Of a stretch of DNA of 64,000 bases, positions 46,850 to 58,250 are shown one piece after another. Each line of letters begins with the position of its first letter. The first letter of the stretch is position 1. The stretch covers positions 9,093,501 through 9,157,500 of the forward strand of contig JAYKKI010000090.1 in the NCBI GenBank assembly GCA_039881145.1, given 5' to 3'. A model generated the notes under the pieces. The model did no database searches. It saw only the letters and a list, made by a program, of their open reading frames with translations, and was not told where the DNA came from. This DNA comes from Druceiella hillmani (lineage: Eukaryota > Arthropoda > Insecta > Lepidoptera > Hepialidae). The translations under genes were made by a program, and so were the position numbers.

Positions 46850-47345
46850 TCTTACGAATCAACATGAATCGCACAATCGATGTCCACACAACGAGCATTA
46901 AACCCGCCGTCATGCACTAACTTCAATCCCAAAAGAAACATGTTTTAAAAACAAGTGGACGTTCGTTATGGTGAATAAAATTTTGAATAAACATAGATAC
47001 CTTGCTCTCCGTTTATAGATACAAAGTTTCAAATCCGACGAGCCTGAATGGGACTCGTTGCAAAGGCATCGGTCCGCTGCATGGTAAACAGAACTAATGA
47101 AGTAAGCCTTCAAAGACGGCTTCACGCGTTAATTAAGCATTCGGGCACCGTCCCTCACCATTAAGGCTGTCAGGGAATCGGAGTAATTGGCACAACGACG
47201 AGGATGTCGTGTGAATAACAAATGCTTCGTTGGCGAAACAATTGTTGGCATTCTAAACAAGAGTTAAAGCCGCCAATTATACACATATCTAGACGAGTGC
47301 ACTTGTGCTTTGGGGGTTGTGTTTAGGGCGATGGAACGCTCCTTG
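46850..47345. other. GC-richer island, possible conserved noncoding element or hidden exon
   Basis: About 500 bases are clearly GC-richer than both flanks and free of the usual homopolymer and TA runs. Features include 'cgcgttaattaagcattcgg' (homeodomain-like TTAATTAA), an imperfect cacaacgac/gtcgtgtg stem near 47193-47213, and aacaattgtt. A 71-codon minus frame (46910-47125) and an open plus frame near 47050-47160 have no recognised domain. It matches no other place in the window. Best guess is an ancient unique element such as an enhancer; a decayed repeat remains possible. Confidence 0.3.
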
Positions 47346-47940
47346 GGTTTAATTTATTTACCTAAAATATATGGAGCAAGGGTTACTTAGGGTCTAATTA
47401 TTTTTTTTATTTTAATTTCAAGGTTGGGGTGTATAATACATAGATAGAAATATCCATATAGTTCCCCAAAGTATCCATATTTTGAAATTATTTTATTCAT
47501 TTCGTGACTTTTGAAAATATTTAGAAGTAAAACACGATCAACGGAATATTTTATGACAATAAATATTGTGTAATTGTTGAAGCAGATGTAAATTATATAT
47601 AACAAATATTTATATATGTTATTTTTGACGCATTTTTACTCATGTAAATTTAAATTATTTCTCCTTTCTATTCTTTGTTGTTTAACTGTACTTATCTTTT
47701 GATCTTGATCCCCAGGGTACTATTACATACATGGAGATTCTTTGTAGACGACAATTAATAAAACACTTAAGTTTCAAGAAACCTTTCATTAATGAATTTT
47801 AATGAAATATATTAATTTATGTCGTTATATAAAATCTTGACAAAATATATACTTATCATTTTGTCATTTGTGTGTTTCGGCAATTATAGTGTGTGTTTTA
47901 TCACTTTCACTGTTAAGTGGACAATATAAGTTGTTTTGTT
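47346..47940. other. AT-rich noncoding stretch
   Basis: I see no gene or repeat in this interval. Confidence 0.5.
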
Positions 47941-48042
47941 CACAAATTGCCGACCTGAAGATGTTGTCATACAACCATTAATCTGCAAGAATTTACATAA
48001 AGTAGAAATAGTACTACATTACGTAGTTTCATTTAGTTGCGG
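47941..48042 (+). repeat. Solo arm of the 35.8-kb TIR element family
   Basis: 'cacaaattgccgacctgaag' then 'atgttgtcatacaac', 'acataaagtagaaatagtac' and 'tacattacgtagtttcattt' is collinear with the right arm at 36319-36406 and with the reverse complement of the left arm. No inverted partner is found within the next kilobases. Confidence 0.75.
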
Positions 48043-50157
48043 ATAAAAATTAAGCGATTTTGAAAAAGTCTTGAAAGTTTTAAACTTTTAAACCTACAAT
48101 TATTATATTTTTCGCGAAGAACACATTTTAAACTGAAAATATATGAGCTAAAAATCCACTTTTTGTCACGCGTACCGATTGAAGAAAGATTTGTTGTAAG
48201 TTGTTTTGCCGGATGTTAATTATTAAAACAGGTCATTTGCTGCCAGTTATTAAAACATAATATTATGATATTTTTATTCCAATAAGTAAATTGACGTATT
48301 TAGATCCAACTTATTGAAGATCAACATTGTTAATTATTATTATTATTCATGACAGGACATGCATGGATAAAATATTATATTTATAGATGTTGGAAAGTTG
48401 AAGGGAGAGGTTTTATATACTCAGAGTATGACATTATTTTGTTCAATTGAATTCACACAATGAGACCTTTGATTTTAAAAGGATCTAGGTATTACCAATC
48501 TATCTAGAGTTATACATTTGATTAACTGACGATCTGTAGGGCAAATATAAAATACACTTTATCAAATTTAATAATTTCTAGTTACTAATGAGTAAAAAAT
48601 AAAAAGGAGACATTAAAATTACCTACAAGGTACAACTTCAATAAAATTATTAATATTTGATCCAACTACGCTATAAAATGACCAGTATAAAGTAACCTAA
48701 ATTCTGCCACGTTAATAACTATAATTCAAACATAAGGCAAACTGTACAAAATAAAGTTGCGATATCATAGATTAGCAATAGCTTGAAATTTCAATGTAGT
48801 CATGACGTTTGTTTTCAATGTAAAATGCAAAAATTTGAAATTATTAATGATAGATATAATATTAAATTTAAAATTAATCTGAAATTGTTACAAAATTCTG
48901 GAAAAAAATTTCTTCTAAAAACGTAATGCACTAAAAGACGAGTAATGAAATTCATATATGTATTGTTTATAAGAGAAATAAATAGCTTTGTACATATATT
49001 TTCTTTCATTTTCAGCTGTACGTGACATACATAAACTAATAGTGATCTAGCAGTGCAAGCTTCCAGAAATAATCCATCTAAATGGCTATGAGATGTTGAA
49101 GATATATTTTTGAAATTAATTGCTTTTTGGGTAAATACTATAATTTTAAAATCACAGATGGACCTACGTTTTTTGAAACGGTACTATTACTGAATAGCTT
49201 TAATAAAAAGTTAAAAAAACAAAAAAATATTTTTTAAGTTTTCTAAATGACCATAAATGTGAATTCAATGTTCTTTTATAACACCGTCTATGCTTGACCA
49301 TGCTCTCCAAGCAGCGCCCTCTACAGGCCGTCTACCTAGACGCTGGTAATATCTCGAGTGCTATCTGGTGCTTGGGCCGCATGAACTTAATGTAAAATAA
49401 ATGGAGATCTATGGGACCTGTTTACACTATTTTTTGTTTATGGATGCACGCTCGTTGAAAACGACTTCTAACTCTTTCTCTGTTCTCTATCATCTCATTC
49501 ACTCGATTTTCTTTTCTCACTTTTGACGTGAAACGTCCTTAATTTAATAGGGGTTTTAATTTTTTCGTTAAGAGGGGGGTCACTTGTAAAAACCATATGT
49601 AACTAAATTTGTTATGGCAAGATCGCTTATAACTTTAGAAGGATAGCACCTACTAGCTTTATAATATTTTGACAGTAATTTAGAGGATAGAAACCATTAC
49701 TCGATATTATGTATGCCGATGGCGTAAATAGCGCTACAGTCGTGTGCACCACGACTCATTCAGAACTAAATATACAATCGCGCGGTGTTTAATTAGTGAT
49801 TACTCAACAGTACGTTGAGATTCGAGCGGGAGTAGTCGCGTTTGGCAGAGCTCACGACGTTATAATAGGTGTGATATTTAAAACTCATACCTGTGGCCAT
49901 GGGAAGTTGCAGAATTTAAAAAAAATGTTATTTTTGCAAAAAATTAAACACTGCTTTATTATGGAGCCAACGTGTGCAGTACGTAATGTACAACATTGGC
50001 ATGCTAGAGCTCAGATTTGACCACGGCGGAATATATTCGTCTGTACAGGAAACGTGTTAGACTTATTATATTACACACTCTCTAGTACGTTTAAGACGTT
50101 TCAAGTACTCCACTGCGGCTGCGTCTCTGATATAGCCTACCCGTATTTTTACTATAT
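48043..50157. other. Noncoding stretch, GC-richer toward its end
   Basis: No gene is confirmed. A patch at 49290-49385 ('agcagcgccctctacaggcc', then a perfect cgtcta/tagacg stem) looks like repeat debris. From about 49700 to 50350 GC rises, and a 74-codon frame (49796-50020) begins ITQQYVEIRAGVVAFGRAHD after its start, without a recognised family. Confidence 0.4.
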
Positions 50158-50207
50158 AATTACGCGTCGTCTTTCACGTTGTGTAACGCGAAAGACGGCG
50201 CTTAATT
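50158..50207. repeat. GC-rich 16-bp hairpin with extended arms
   Basis: cgtcgtctttcacgtt (50165-50180) pairs with aacgcgaaagacggcg (50185-50200) around the loop gtgt, with one mismatch and one g/t pair. Pairing continues outward with g/c at 50164/50201 and aat..a/t..att beyond, to about 50158-50207. Stability is far above that of the AT-rich palindromes elsewhere in the window. Confidence 0.85.
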
Positions 50208-50545
50208 TTACACAAAACGCATAAATCTGGAAGCTAGAAGACGCGTGTCAGGATATGTGCAATTAACTATATATGTTTGAACTCCAACGATACCACAAAG
50301 CTCTACGTGACGCAAGATATGACGCATTTGCACCAGACTCGCACTCACATCGGATGTCGTGGTCGGGGGTATATCCGCGGGAATACTTGTTTAACATGAA
50401 CAACCTGGGCTGTATGCACTGTTTAAGTAATATTCCCTGATTTCTGTTATATTTGTTTTCACTGCTTTTTTATTTTTGCTTTCACTGTTTATAATAAGAT
50501 CAGCTTTCCGCTAAAAATTGTGAGCCCACATGGGACGCCTGGCAG
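50208..50545. other. GC-richer noncoding stretch
   Basis: CpG-containing unique-looking sequence ('gcatttgcaccagactcgca', 'gatgtcgtggtcgggggtat'). No frame of note and no splice pair. Confidence 0.35.
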
Positions 50546-50853
50546 ATGTGAAACATCAACATTTTTTTTACATTGAAATATTTTTATATGAACGAATTGA
50601 GAACATTAGTAATAATCAAATATTAATTTAATGTTATTATTTTATATTTAAGAAATAATTTATCACAGAATATTTTCTACCAATCTATTGAAAATATATT
50701 TTTAATTTTATAATGCTTATAGTCGATAAGACGCAAAGCTGGCCGAATTAAATCAAAAAGAGCCGACAAGATGCAAGTTGGCTTAATGGCACAGAACAAT
50801 GTGCCATCAAAAAGTTTTAATTCCATCCAAACGCGCCCTCAGATGTTTCACAT
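50546..50853 (+). repeat. Dispersed repeat family R, copy 2, with short TIRs
   Basis: The core at 50600-50826 aligns with 33080-33286. The copy is bounded by a 12-base inverted repeat, atgtgaaacatc (50546-50557) and gatgtttcacat (50842-50853), enclosing about 308 bases, so it could be a MITE. The copy at 33 kb lacks these ends, so the boundary call is tentative. Confidence 0.5.
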
Positions 50854-51419
50854 AAGAAAAGAAGAATTTGTTAAAAAACTTATTGTGATTTTGTTAGAAA
50901 GACTCAATCATCGTGATTCCAGAGATAAGCACAAACAAACAATTGGATAAACACACTTTTCTGCTTTATAACTCAAAATAGATCTGTTGTCATCTTTATC
51001 ATTTGTCTTCTTATGTTGTCCATAGGATTGAAAATGTGTAGTATATTCTGATTCAATAAAGTAAAGGGACCTTTGCGTTTGTAATGTTAAAGGTATAATA
51101 TTAAACATAATATTAAAGATATAGTATTAAAGAAAAGAATAGCAAAGATTTTCTTAGCGTTGCTCGGTAAACATTATTTGCAATTGTGAAAAAAAATTAA
51201 ACTAAAATACTAAAAAAGGCCTTTGGTCTATACTCATGTGCTTAGTAAATACAGTTTCCTTTTTTTTATTTTTCGGTTCAATTTGAAATATTTCAATTTG
51301 AATGAAAATGTGATAATTAAATATTTTCCAAAAAACCTCAGTCTCACAAATGCTATCGCAACCTATAAGTATTCATAATGGGTCCTGTAACTACCCTGCA
51401 TTAACAATGCGCTGAGCTT
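50854..51419. other. AT-rich noncoding stretch
   Basis: No gene is visible. The 66-codon minus frame at 50908-51108 is unsupported. Confidence 0.5.
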
Positions 51420-51578
51420 GTCTCCATCGGGTATCGGGGGATACCAACACTTAGTGACTTAAAACACGAACGCCCGCGGCAGCGTATATCCGGTCCATTT
51501 GTTTTCTTGACAGTGAAAAATTTTACGACGAGCCAAGGAAAGAGTGATTGTGACAAATCACATGCAGTTTGCGTAAGT
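51420..51578 (+). promoter_or_regulatory. Candidate promoter and short first exon
   Basis: A GC-rich island ('gggtatcgggggatacc', a near-perfect stem, and 'gaacgcccgcggcagcg') precedes 'cttgACAGTgaaaaa', an arthropod-initiator-like start at 51510. The following 63 bases read like an insect 5' UTR ('acgacgagccaaggaaagag', 'gtgattgtgacaaatc') and end in TTTGC|GTAAGT, a strong donor with GT at 51573-51574. An ATG at 51562 (ATGCAGTTTGC) would give three codons plus two bases if used. It has the same strand and style as the candidates at 25.6 and 14.5 kb. Confidence 0.35.
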
Positions 51579-53658
51579 CATTCATTACCCGTGTTTCATT
51601 TTGTTACCTGAAAACTGCTTAAAGTTGCAGCTATAGTTACTTCGATAAAGTCCTGATAATTGCTTTTATTTTCGTTTTGGAAACTTGCATAAATTAACTA
51701 TTAGGTTTTTCACAAGATATTTTTATTAAAATATAGTTATAGTTTTCCAAAGAAAAATTTCAATGTAGCTTACTCACAGCACAGGGTATGTTTACTATTT
51801 TTTAACTTCGCTCATGCTATTTTTTATTTTTGCGGTAGAGTTCCTTTCCAATAGTAAGGTAAATCAAAATAATTTTTAACTTAGTTTGAATATATACAAA
51901 AATAACCTTGGTCGAGGTAAAATTGTTTTAATTCTTAGTTTGAATTTTAATCGGAATCGCTTTAATAGTAGACACTTTACATTCAAAATATTTAAGCTCA
52001 CCCGTTGATCTGATTGCCTTAGTGCTAACAATTGAATTTGAAATTGCACAGAATAATTTATAGAAAAAAACTCTCATTTTTTTTTCTGAACAAACTAATT
52101 CAGTAACATTTTCAAATCAAATCGCTCCTATAGTTTTGGTAAAACTTTTGGATAGAGTATATCCAAATGTTTCAAATGATAAAGATTAAAAGGGGAGGCA
52201 TGAATATATTTTTTATGATCCAGAGAGGCTCAACGCAGAAAAGGTTGGGATTCTCAGTGATAGATGGACAAGAAATTTTATGCCATATAGAAAAGATTTA
52301 ATAGTTACGTTTATTTTTTTTTTTCACAGGTGTGTATGCTGTCTCATTTTTAATATTATATTTATGTATTTTTAATTTATTTTTGACAGACCCTTTAAGA
52401 AATCTCAACATGATAATGTAACCTGACTTTGGCCTTTTTTGAATTAAATAAACAGAGCCAATTTCCTTCAAAAATTATTACATTTTTATTATAAAATTCG
52501 CATAATTTAAAAATAAATTAATTTCAATTATTGAAGGTTTCTCTTCATCCTGATTTTCATCAGTCGTCATTATTTCCTACCACCATAATTTTTTCCACCA
52601 TAATTTTCATTAAGCAATAAACAAAAGTAATGTAATAAATTATAATATTAAGATGTTTTGTAGGCCATAAGTTCCTTTTAATCTTTAATCGGCATGGGTA
52701 GTGCAATACTGGCTGAGTACAAAGAATGAGCTGATTTTCATCGTCTGTTAAGTTTTTCATCCTTCTACTTTGAAGATTCAAATCTTTATATCCTTCTTCA
52801 GGATTATATATGAAGTCTTATAAATAATGGTCCTCTGGTGCTCTACTTGGTAGATCATGGTACTGAATTTCAACAAATTCACTTTTTCAATATCTGTATA
52901 GAAAAGACTCGTGTTCACGCAAACTAATTGTAAACATTTTTAAAGATAAAAAATGTAGCAACTGCTTCCTCACATTTACTTTACAAAAAAAAATCAAAAT
53001 TATGAAATCGCAAAAAAAATGTAAAAGCAAATCTATACTAAAATATTTTGCATACTTTTATAATTCTTTAATAGGCTGGCTTATTGTTTTCATAACTTTT
53101 TCTCTAATAATTTCGCTTCAGAACTGGCTCCAAAACAGTTCTATTTCTGTATTTATTATGGTTTTAAAAAACCTAAATATTGTTTTAATGTTTAGTTTCA
53201 GTTAGAATTAAAAATAATCGCTAAAGAATATTAATCGCAAAATATTGTTGATGGAAGCAGCACCGTGTAACAACATAACTCGTGACAAAAAATGTTTTAG
53301 AATTTAGACGTTGATCACACTGGTAGTCAGTTCACATCAGTTTTATGTGGCGCCTGCCATTTTTTTTTTAAGTTTGTGTATTGCTAATTTAATAAAAAAC
53401 AAACATGGTATTGACCATAAATAGACATAATTCCTTCATTATTATTATTATTACTATAGTCTGTTACAGTAATATTGGTCATATTTACACTATAGTTACG
53501 ACACAATAAGCTCCTTATATTGGCTTATTACTTAAAAAAATTAACTTTAAAGGCCAACATAAGGATTACAACAAGAACACAAGGCCAATATAGGATAATT
53601 CTCAGCTGAAAAATTGGCATTGGCCCTGCTTGAACTCACCCACAGATACGTGTACATG
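51579..53658. other. AT-rich noncoding stretch
   Basis: No gene is supported. Small direct repeat ccaccataatttt near 52578-52605. A GC-richer patch at 53320-53365 (cagttcacatcagt, ggcgcctgccat) is too short to interpret. Frames at 52560-52781 and 53002-53205 have no recognised domain. Confidence 0.45.
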
Positions 53659-53845
<187 letters not shown>

Positions 53846-55349
53846 ATGTTGGGTTTCTTTGCTATTCGGATAGGAGGTCAGTTCAAAATAACACAGTAGA
53901 GTATTCCGTACTAAAGTGTGTAATTAATGATATTTGGTGTTACTGAAATCAAACGTTATATTTATTAGACACATTACATCAACACAAAACAAACAAATCA
54001 TGCAGTTCCAAGGCCTCAGTCAACTTTATCATTTAGAATTTACGCCAGTAATTATTTTTCGTTATCATCAATTCTTTAAATGTATATTCCATTGTCAATA
54101 TCGTACTTTGGTACGGAATGTCACTACATAATTTTTATCTCGCCCATCACCGGAATATAAATAAAACTATAGGCCCATCGCTTCACTGAATTTTAGTATT
54201 AAGAATTTACACCAACAATTATTTTTCCAATCATCTACTCTTTAATTTAAATATTATGCTAAGAGACAGAGTAAATTTATGAAAAAAAAATAAAAATACC
54301 ACCTTTTATTTTAATTTTGATATTTCATTCATCACATATTTACCACAATTTTTAGAAATTTTTTTAGTACTTAATGGATTAATGAGGCCGACATAAAATT
54401 TTGAGTGATTTTGAAAATTTTGTTGAAATATTTTTTTAAATCAGCTTTCATTTGCTTATTTAAATTAATTACATCTTGATAGCCCCTCTGAAGAGTGGAG
54501 GAGGGGTTTGTATAAAAATATTTGGCCATAAAATATTATACTTAATTTTTTTTTTGATTCCAAAATTGAGGTATTGTCATACTCTACTTGAGGCCGCTAA
54601 TTTTATCCATACTCGGTGCAAGTATAAACTTTAGGGATTCTAACATAATATCATATTTATCGCTTGTGTAGTTTATGGGGGTAGTTTAGGTATGCACGAT
54701 ATATCAAAAATAATATGTATTGCAACTGATCTCCTCTAACATTCCTGCAGCCTCTAATTAAGACTTGTAATATATGCGACACTAATCGCCTTACTGCCGT
54801 AAACATCTGGAAAAGCGGTTAGGATCATAATCTTGCCACATTTACAAGAAAGTAAATACTTAAGTTTATTGGAAACTTCCATCTGTTTTTCAATATTTTC
54901 ATGATATTTCTAGTCCAAGTAGTGAAGCATTACAATTAGTATGCTAACGTAACAATTTTCGATTAATTTGTTCTCGCTCTCGCTGTTAATTAATTACCTT
55001 CAACTTTTAGACCTTTTCTTTTTTAACAATTTTTCAATTTGATTTAAGAATATCTTAAAGAGTGGTTTACGTTTTCTTTAGACATAAATTTAAACGTAGT
55101 ATATATGTAGACATTAATGTAATTTCTTTAAATGGTTGACCTCATGATCTGAACAAAAATTTCCAGTCCAATTGCAATTACTATGTATTTTAACATAGTG
55201 AATAAGTCACCAATTTTGGACACTTGTTACGATTCGTAAATATTGAACTATTAATCGAATTGCACTAGCTACCCTAGCTACAAAACTGTTAAACTAAAGT
55301 TATTTTAGAGTAATTAAATTAAAATGTTTAATAACAAATCCTAAATTCA
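53846..55349. other. AT-rich noncoding stretch
   Basis: No gene is visible. 'catcaattctttaaatgtat' (54066) and 'catctactctttaatttaaa' (54232), with 'aatttacgccagtaattatt' (54038) and 'aatttacaccaacaattatt' (54204), show a diverged duplication at a period of about 166. Confidence 0.5.
54000..54250. repeat. ~166-bp diverged tandem duplication
   Basis: The words 'aatttacgccagtaattatt' plus 'tttcgttatcatcaattctt' (from 54038) recur as 'aatttacaccaacaattatt' plus 'tttccaatcatctactcttt' (from 54204), offset by about 166 bases. The intervening DNA is AT-rich. Confidence 0.6.
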
Positions 55350-56350
55350 GCAGAACGATTTTTGACTTGATTTTGAAATATGAATATCTATGAATCTCAA
55401 ACGAAAATATATTTAAGAAGTATTTTGAATTAGTGAAAATAAATTTTAGATATAAAAACTAGTAATACCGTCGTAGGGCGCTATATGTGCAATATATTTA
55501 GAGAAATTATGCAGTGAGATAAAATTTGCACATAGCGAAAAGTTTTTCAGTGTACTCTGAGAATTTGTGATAAAATTTCGCAATTTACATATTTAAGTTA
55601 TTTTTTGCAACCTTCACGTTATCATAACCTTCGACTTTATTTTGAAATCTGAAATTAAAATATATTTAATGCGGATTATCAATATACCTTACTTATTAAA
55701 GCTACGTAAAGTGCAAAATGCGCAATATATTAACAGAAAATATACAATGGGATTGACGTTTTTCAGAGACAAATTTTCACTGTACTGGAAATTTTTTTAA
55801 TAAGATCTTGCAATGGGTAAATTTAAGATATTTACTGCAAGAGTTTTACCTTCGACTTACTTCTGAAATATGAATATCTGTAAGTAGGTAGTAAAGTCTA
55901 ATAATAGGGATTTTGAATATACCTTTGCAATAACTAGTAAAAACTTCCTGTGATATGTACTGATAAATATATTAATACATAACATATGAAGAGATTAACC
56001 TTGCTGACACATAAAATTTGTTAGGGTATTACGAATATTTGATGAGATCTTGCAATGCACACATCTAAATAATTTACTGTATATTTTTATACAAAATAAT
56101 TTTCGACTTCGTTTTGAAATGTGAATATCTGTAAATCTAAAATATATATTCAATACAGATTTTAAATATTACTTAGTCATAACTACCAGCAAACCTTCGC
56201 AGGGTGCAGAATATGCAATATGTTAATATAAAATATGGGGTGGGATTAACGTTACTCACAGAAAAACATTCTCAGGTTAGGCGAGTATTTAGTAAAATCA
56301 TGCAAAATACGTATCTAAGTCACTTATTGCAAAAGTTTTACATTATAAAA
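55350..56350. repeat. Four-unit tandem array, ~220-270 bp per unit
   Basis: The anchor 'gactt..ttttgaaat.tgaat' occurs at 55364, 55633, 55854 and 56105 (spacings 269, 221, 251). Between anchors the same blocks recur in order: 'gcaatatatt', 'gggattgacgtt' or 'gggattaacgtt', a cac-tgtact or ttctcagg segment, 'agatcttgcaatg' or 'aatcatgcaaaat', 'atttaagtNatttNctgcaa' and 'agttttac'. Units differ by many substitutions and indels, so this is an old, decayed satellite-like array. No frame runs through it and no similar unit is seen elsewhere in the window. Confidence 0.85.
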
Positions 56351-56442
56351 TAAGTTTGTTTTTCTGTTTAGTCTATTACGAATCATGGTATCAACAAGAC
56401 CTGTTACATCGATAATTGAATACGAAAAGTTGTGTTAGCCAT

Positions 56443-56570
56443 ACAAACCATTATTGTAAATGTGGTAAGCCCTTACAAACCATTATTGTAAATGTGGTAA
56501 AGAAAGAAAGTAGAATGAAAAAGAAAGAATTACATCCAAAAGAAAGTAGAATGAAAAAGAATGAATTACA
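56443..56570. repeat. Two adjacent short tandem duplications
   Basis: A 26-base word at 56443-56468 recurs exactly at 56475-56500 (period 32), and next to it a roughly 30-base word from 56506 recurs from 56542 (period 36, one change). The frame at 56416-56670 over them (KESRMKKKELHP repeated once) has no known domain, and the first duplication shifts the frame, which argues against coding. Confidence 0.9.
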
Positions 56571-56670
56571 TGCCCCTCCTATTTATAAAACAACTAAACA
56601 TAAAATTATAAAAAGAAGAGGTTTTAGAAGCCTTCGAAAATATTGTAGAAAAACAATGATTCTAAATTGA

Positions 56671-57053
56671 ATAATTTTTAAATTTTCTGTGATAATATAT
56701 GTGTACTCCTACCAAAATATATTAGGTGTTATTAAATATTGATTGCGCTAGGACGTCTATTTTAAGTTGATTTATCATAAATAAAGTAATTTCACTTTAG
56801 ACGAGGTACGCGACCTTCGATACTCCCACTTATTTGGTTATTGATATCACGCTCTTTATTTTACGATCATTCTGTTTCGTATCGTCAACCGTCAACCTCG
56901 AAATCTATTTACACTGCTCTATTATTATTGTCAATTAATTCAATAATTTGCGATATATAAGCAGCAATATATCCACGGGTCTTGGCGTGAATGTGTCGGG
57001 TAAATCTGGATGCCTGTTTGAAAAGCTTGACTTTTTTTAATGTTTTATGTTCT
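56671..57053. other. Slightly GC-richer noncoding stretch
   Basis: No gene is visible. Unique-looking sequence ('cgaggtacgcgaccttcgat', 'ccacgggtcttggcgtgaat') leads into the palindrome. Confidence 0.4.
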
Positions 57054-57091
57054 TCTTCCCTTCTTTTGTAACGTTACAAAAGAAGGGAAGA
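57054..57091. repeat. Perfect 38-bp palindrome, no spacer
   Basis: Bases 57054-57072 (tcttcccttcttttgtaac) are the exact reverse complement of 57073-57091, with no loop and no mismatch, centred on aac|gtt. Pairing stops abruptly at both sides. Confidence 0.97.
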
Positions 57092-57770
57092 TTCTAAAAT
57101 GTTATAAAGTATATACAACGTACAGTGCGATTAAATTGCTTATAAACATATAAGTAAGAGTTAAGACATCCGCTAATAAGGGTCATTTTTGAAAATATTC
57201 GAAGCCACGACGAGAAATCGACACACTTTTCGGGTCAGTCTAATTTGAGTGTTCCCAGAGAACCGCACATTCTTAATACTTTTATATTGCACAATATGGT
57301 TAACTATTTAATGAGATATGTTGATAGTTATGATGTTATTGTAGACTAATTATGTGACCAAATTTAAAAAGTTATTTCAATAATTTGAGAATGTCAAGAC
57401 TTGTCATTTTACATAAGCAATATTTTAGGAAACGGCAAATGGAAGAAAAAACAGTCTGGGACAATTTATAAGATCCCTCTCAGTCTAGTATAAGTGCGCA
57501 CCTTAATTGCCAATAGTAATCAGACAGACATTAATATGAGTATTAGTAATGTGAACACAACACACATCCTCTCAGGATTTGCCATTGTGAAGGGCGTTGA
57601 TCATTGTCTTCCATTAAAATTTGTTTGTTCATTAAAATTTCTCCGTTCGTGTTTATAACTTGCGGATATATCCTGGCAGAGTCTGCATATTGAAGACACT
57701 TCAAAAAATGAGTTTAAAAGGTAATAACGGTTATATGAACAGAAAATCGATGCTTTTCAGAATATGTTTT
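57092..57770. other. AT-rich noncoding stretch
   Basis: No gene or repeat beyond a small direct repeat (cattaaaattt near 57613 and 57631). Confidence 0.5.
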
Positions 57771-57960
57771 CTGTCTGTCTGCTTGTTTGTACTTAGGTTC
57801 CGTAAAATTACGAAACGAATTTTTTAAAGATTTTCACGAGTTAGTAATTTAAAGGGTTAGCATACACATATAAGATCCAACACTCAAGAGAAAACATTTA
57901 ATATATTTAAAATCTTGTGTGCATTAATACAAAAAAAACTCATTTTGTTCAGTAGTTCAA
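57771..57960 (+). repeat. Probable lepidopteran repeat fragment
   Basis: 'tctgtctgtctgcttgtttg' plus 'tacttaggttccgtaaaa' matches the opening style of lepidopteran repeats (gtctgtctgtttgtac, ggttccgta). Its limits are uncertain. Confidence 0.35.
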
Positions 57961-58009
57961 TTAAAAAAAACTAAGTAACTGATTTGTGAACAAGAAAGCG
58001 CCAAATACA

Positions 58010-58250
58010 TTTTTAACCCATTTCAAAAAGGAGGAACTTCAGAATTCGACTCTTATGTATTTTTGCAAAGTGCGCATAGCCGTAACTTGGAGAGAGGTTG
58101 ATCGATTCTCATGATTATTTTATTTTTATGAGATTTTTAGAATCGGTACTTAGTTTAACATAGCACTCTGGGTGTGGATGAACATTTATGCGAGACAGAG
58201 AAGGATGTGTCGATTTGACACCGATTTCCAAAATTTCTGAGAGTTGTGAT
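58010..58250 (+). repeat. Lepidopteran-type 'aaggagg' repeat
   Basis: 'aaaaaggaggaacttcagaa' then 'ttcgactcttatgtattttt', 'ccgtaacttggagagaggtt' and 'gacaccgatttcc' parallels, from memory, a lepidopteran repeat reading 'aaaaggaggttctcaattcg', 'tgtatttttt', 'atctccgtca' and 'aaaccgatttc'. A stub of the same kind (aaaaaaaccgactacgacat) lies at about 63591-63610. Confidence 0.45.

Noticed and set aside
56416..56670. A zinc-finger-like frame (HYCKCGK) in a duplicated segment
   Set aside because: The duplicated word is read in a different frame in its second copy, so the cysteines are not conserved; no finger spacing is present.
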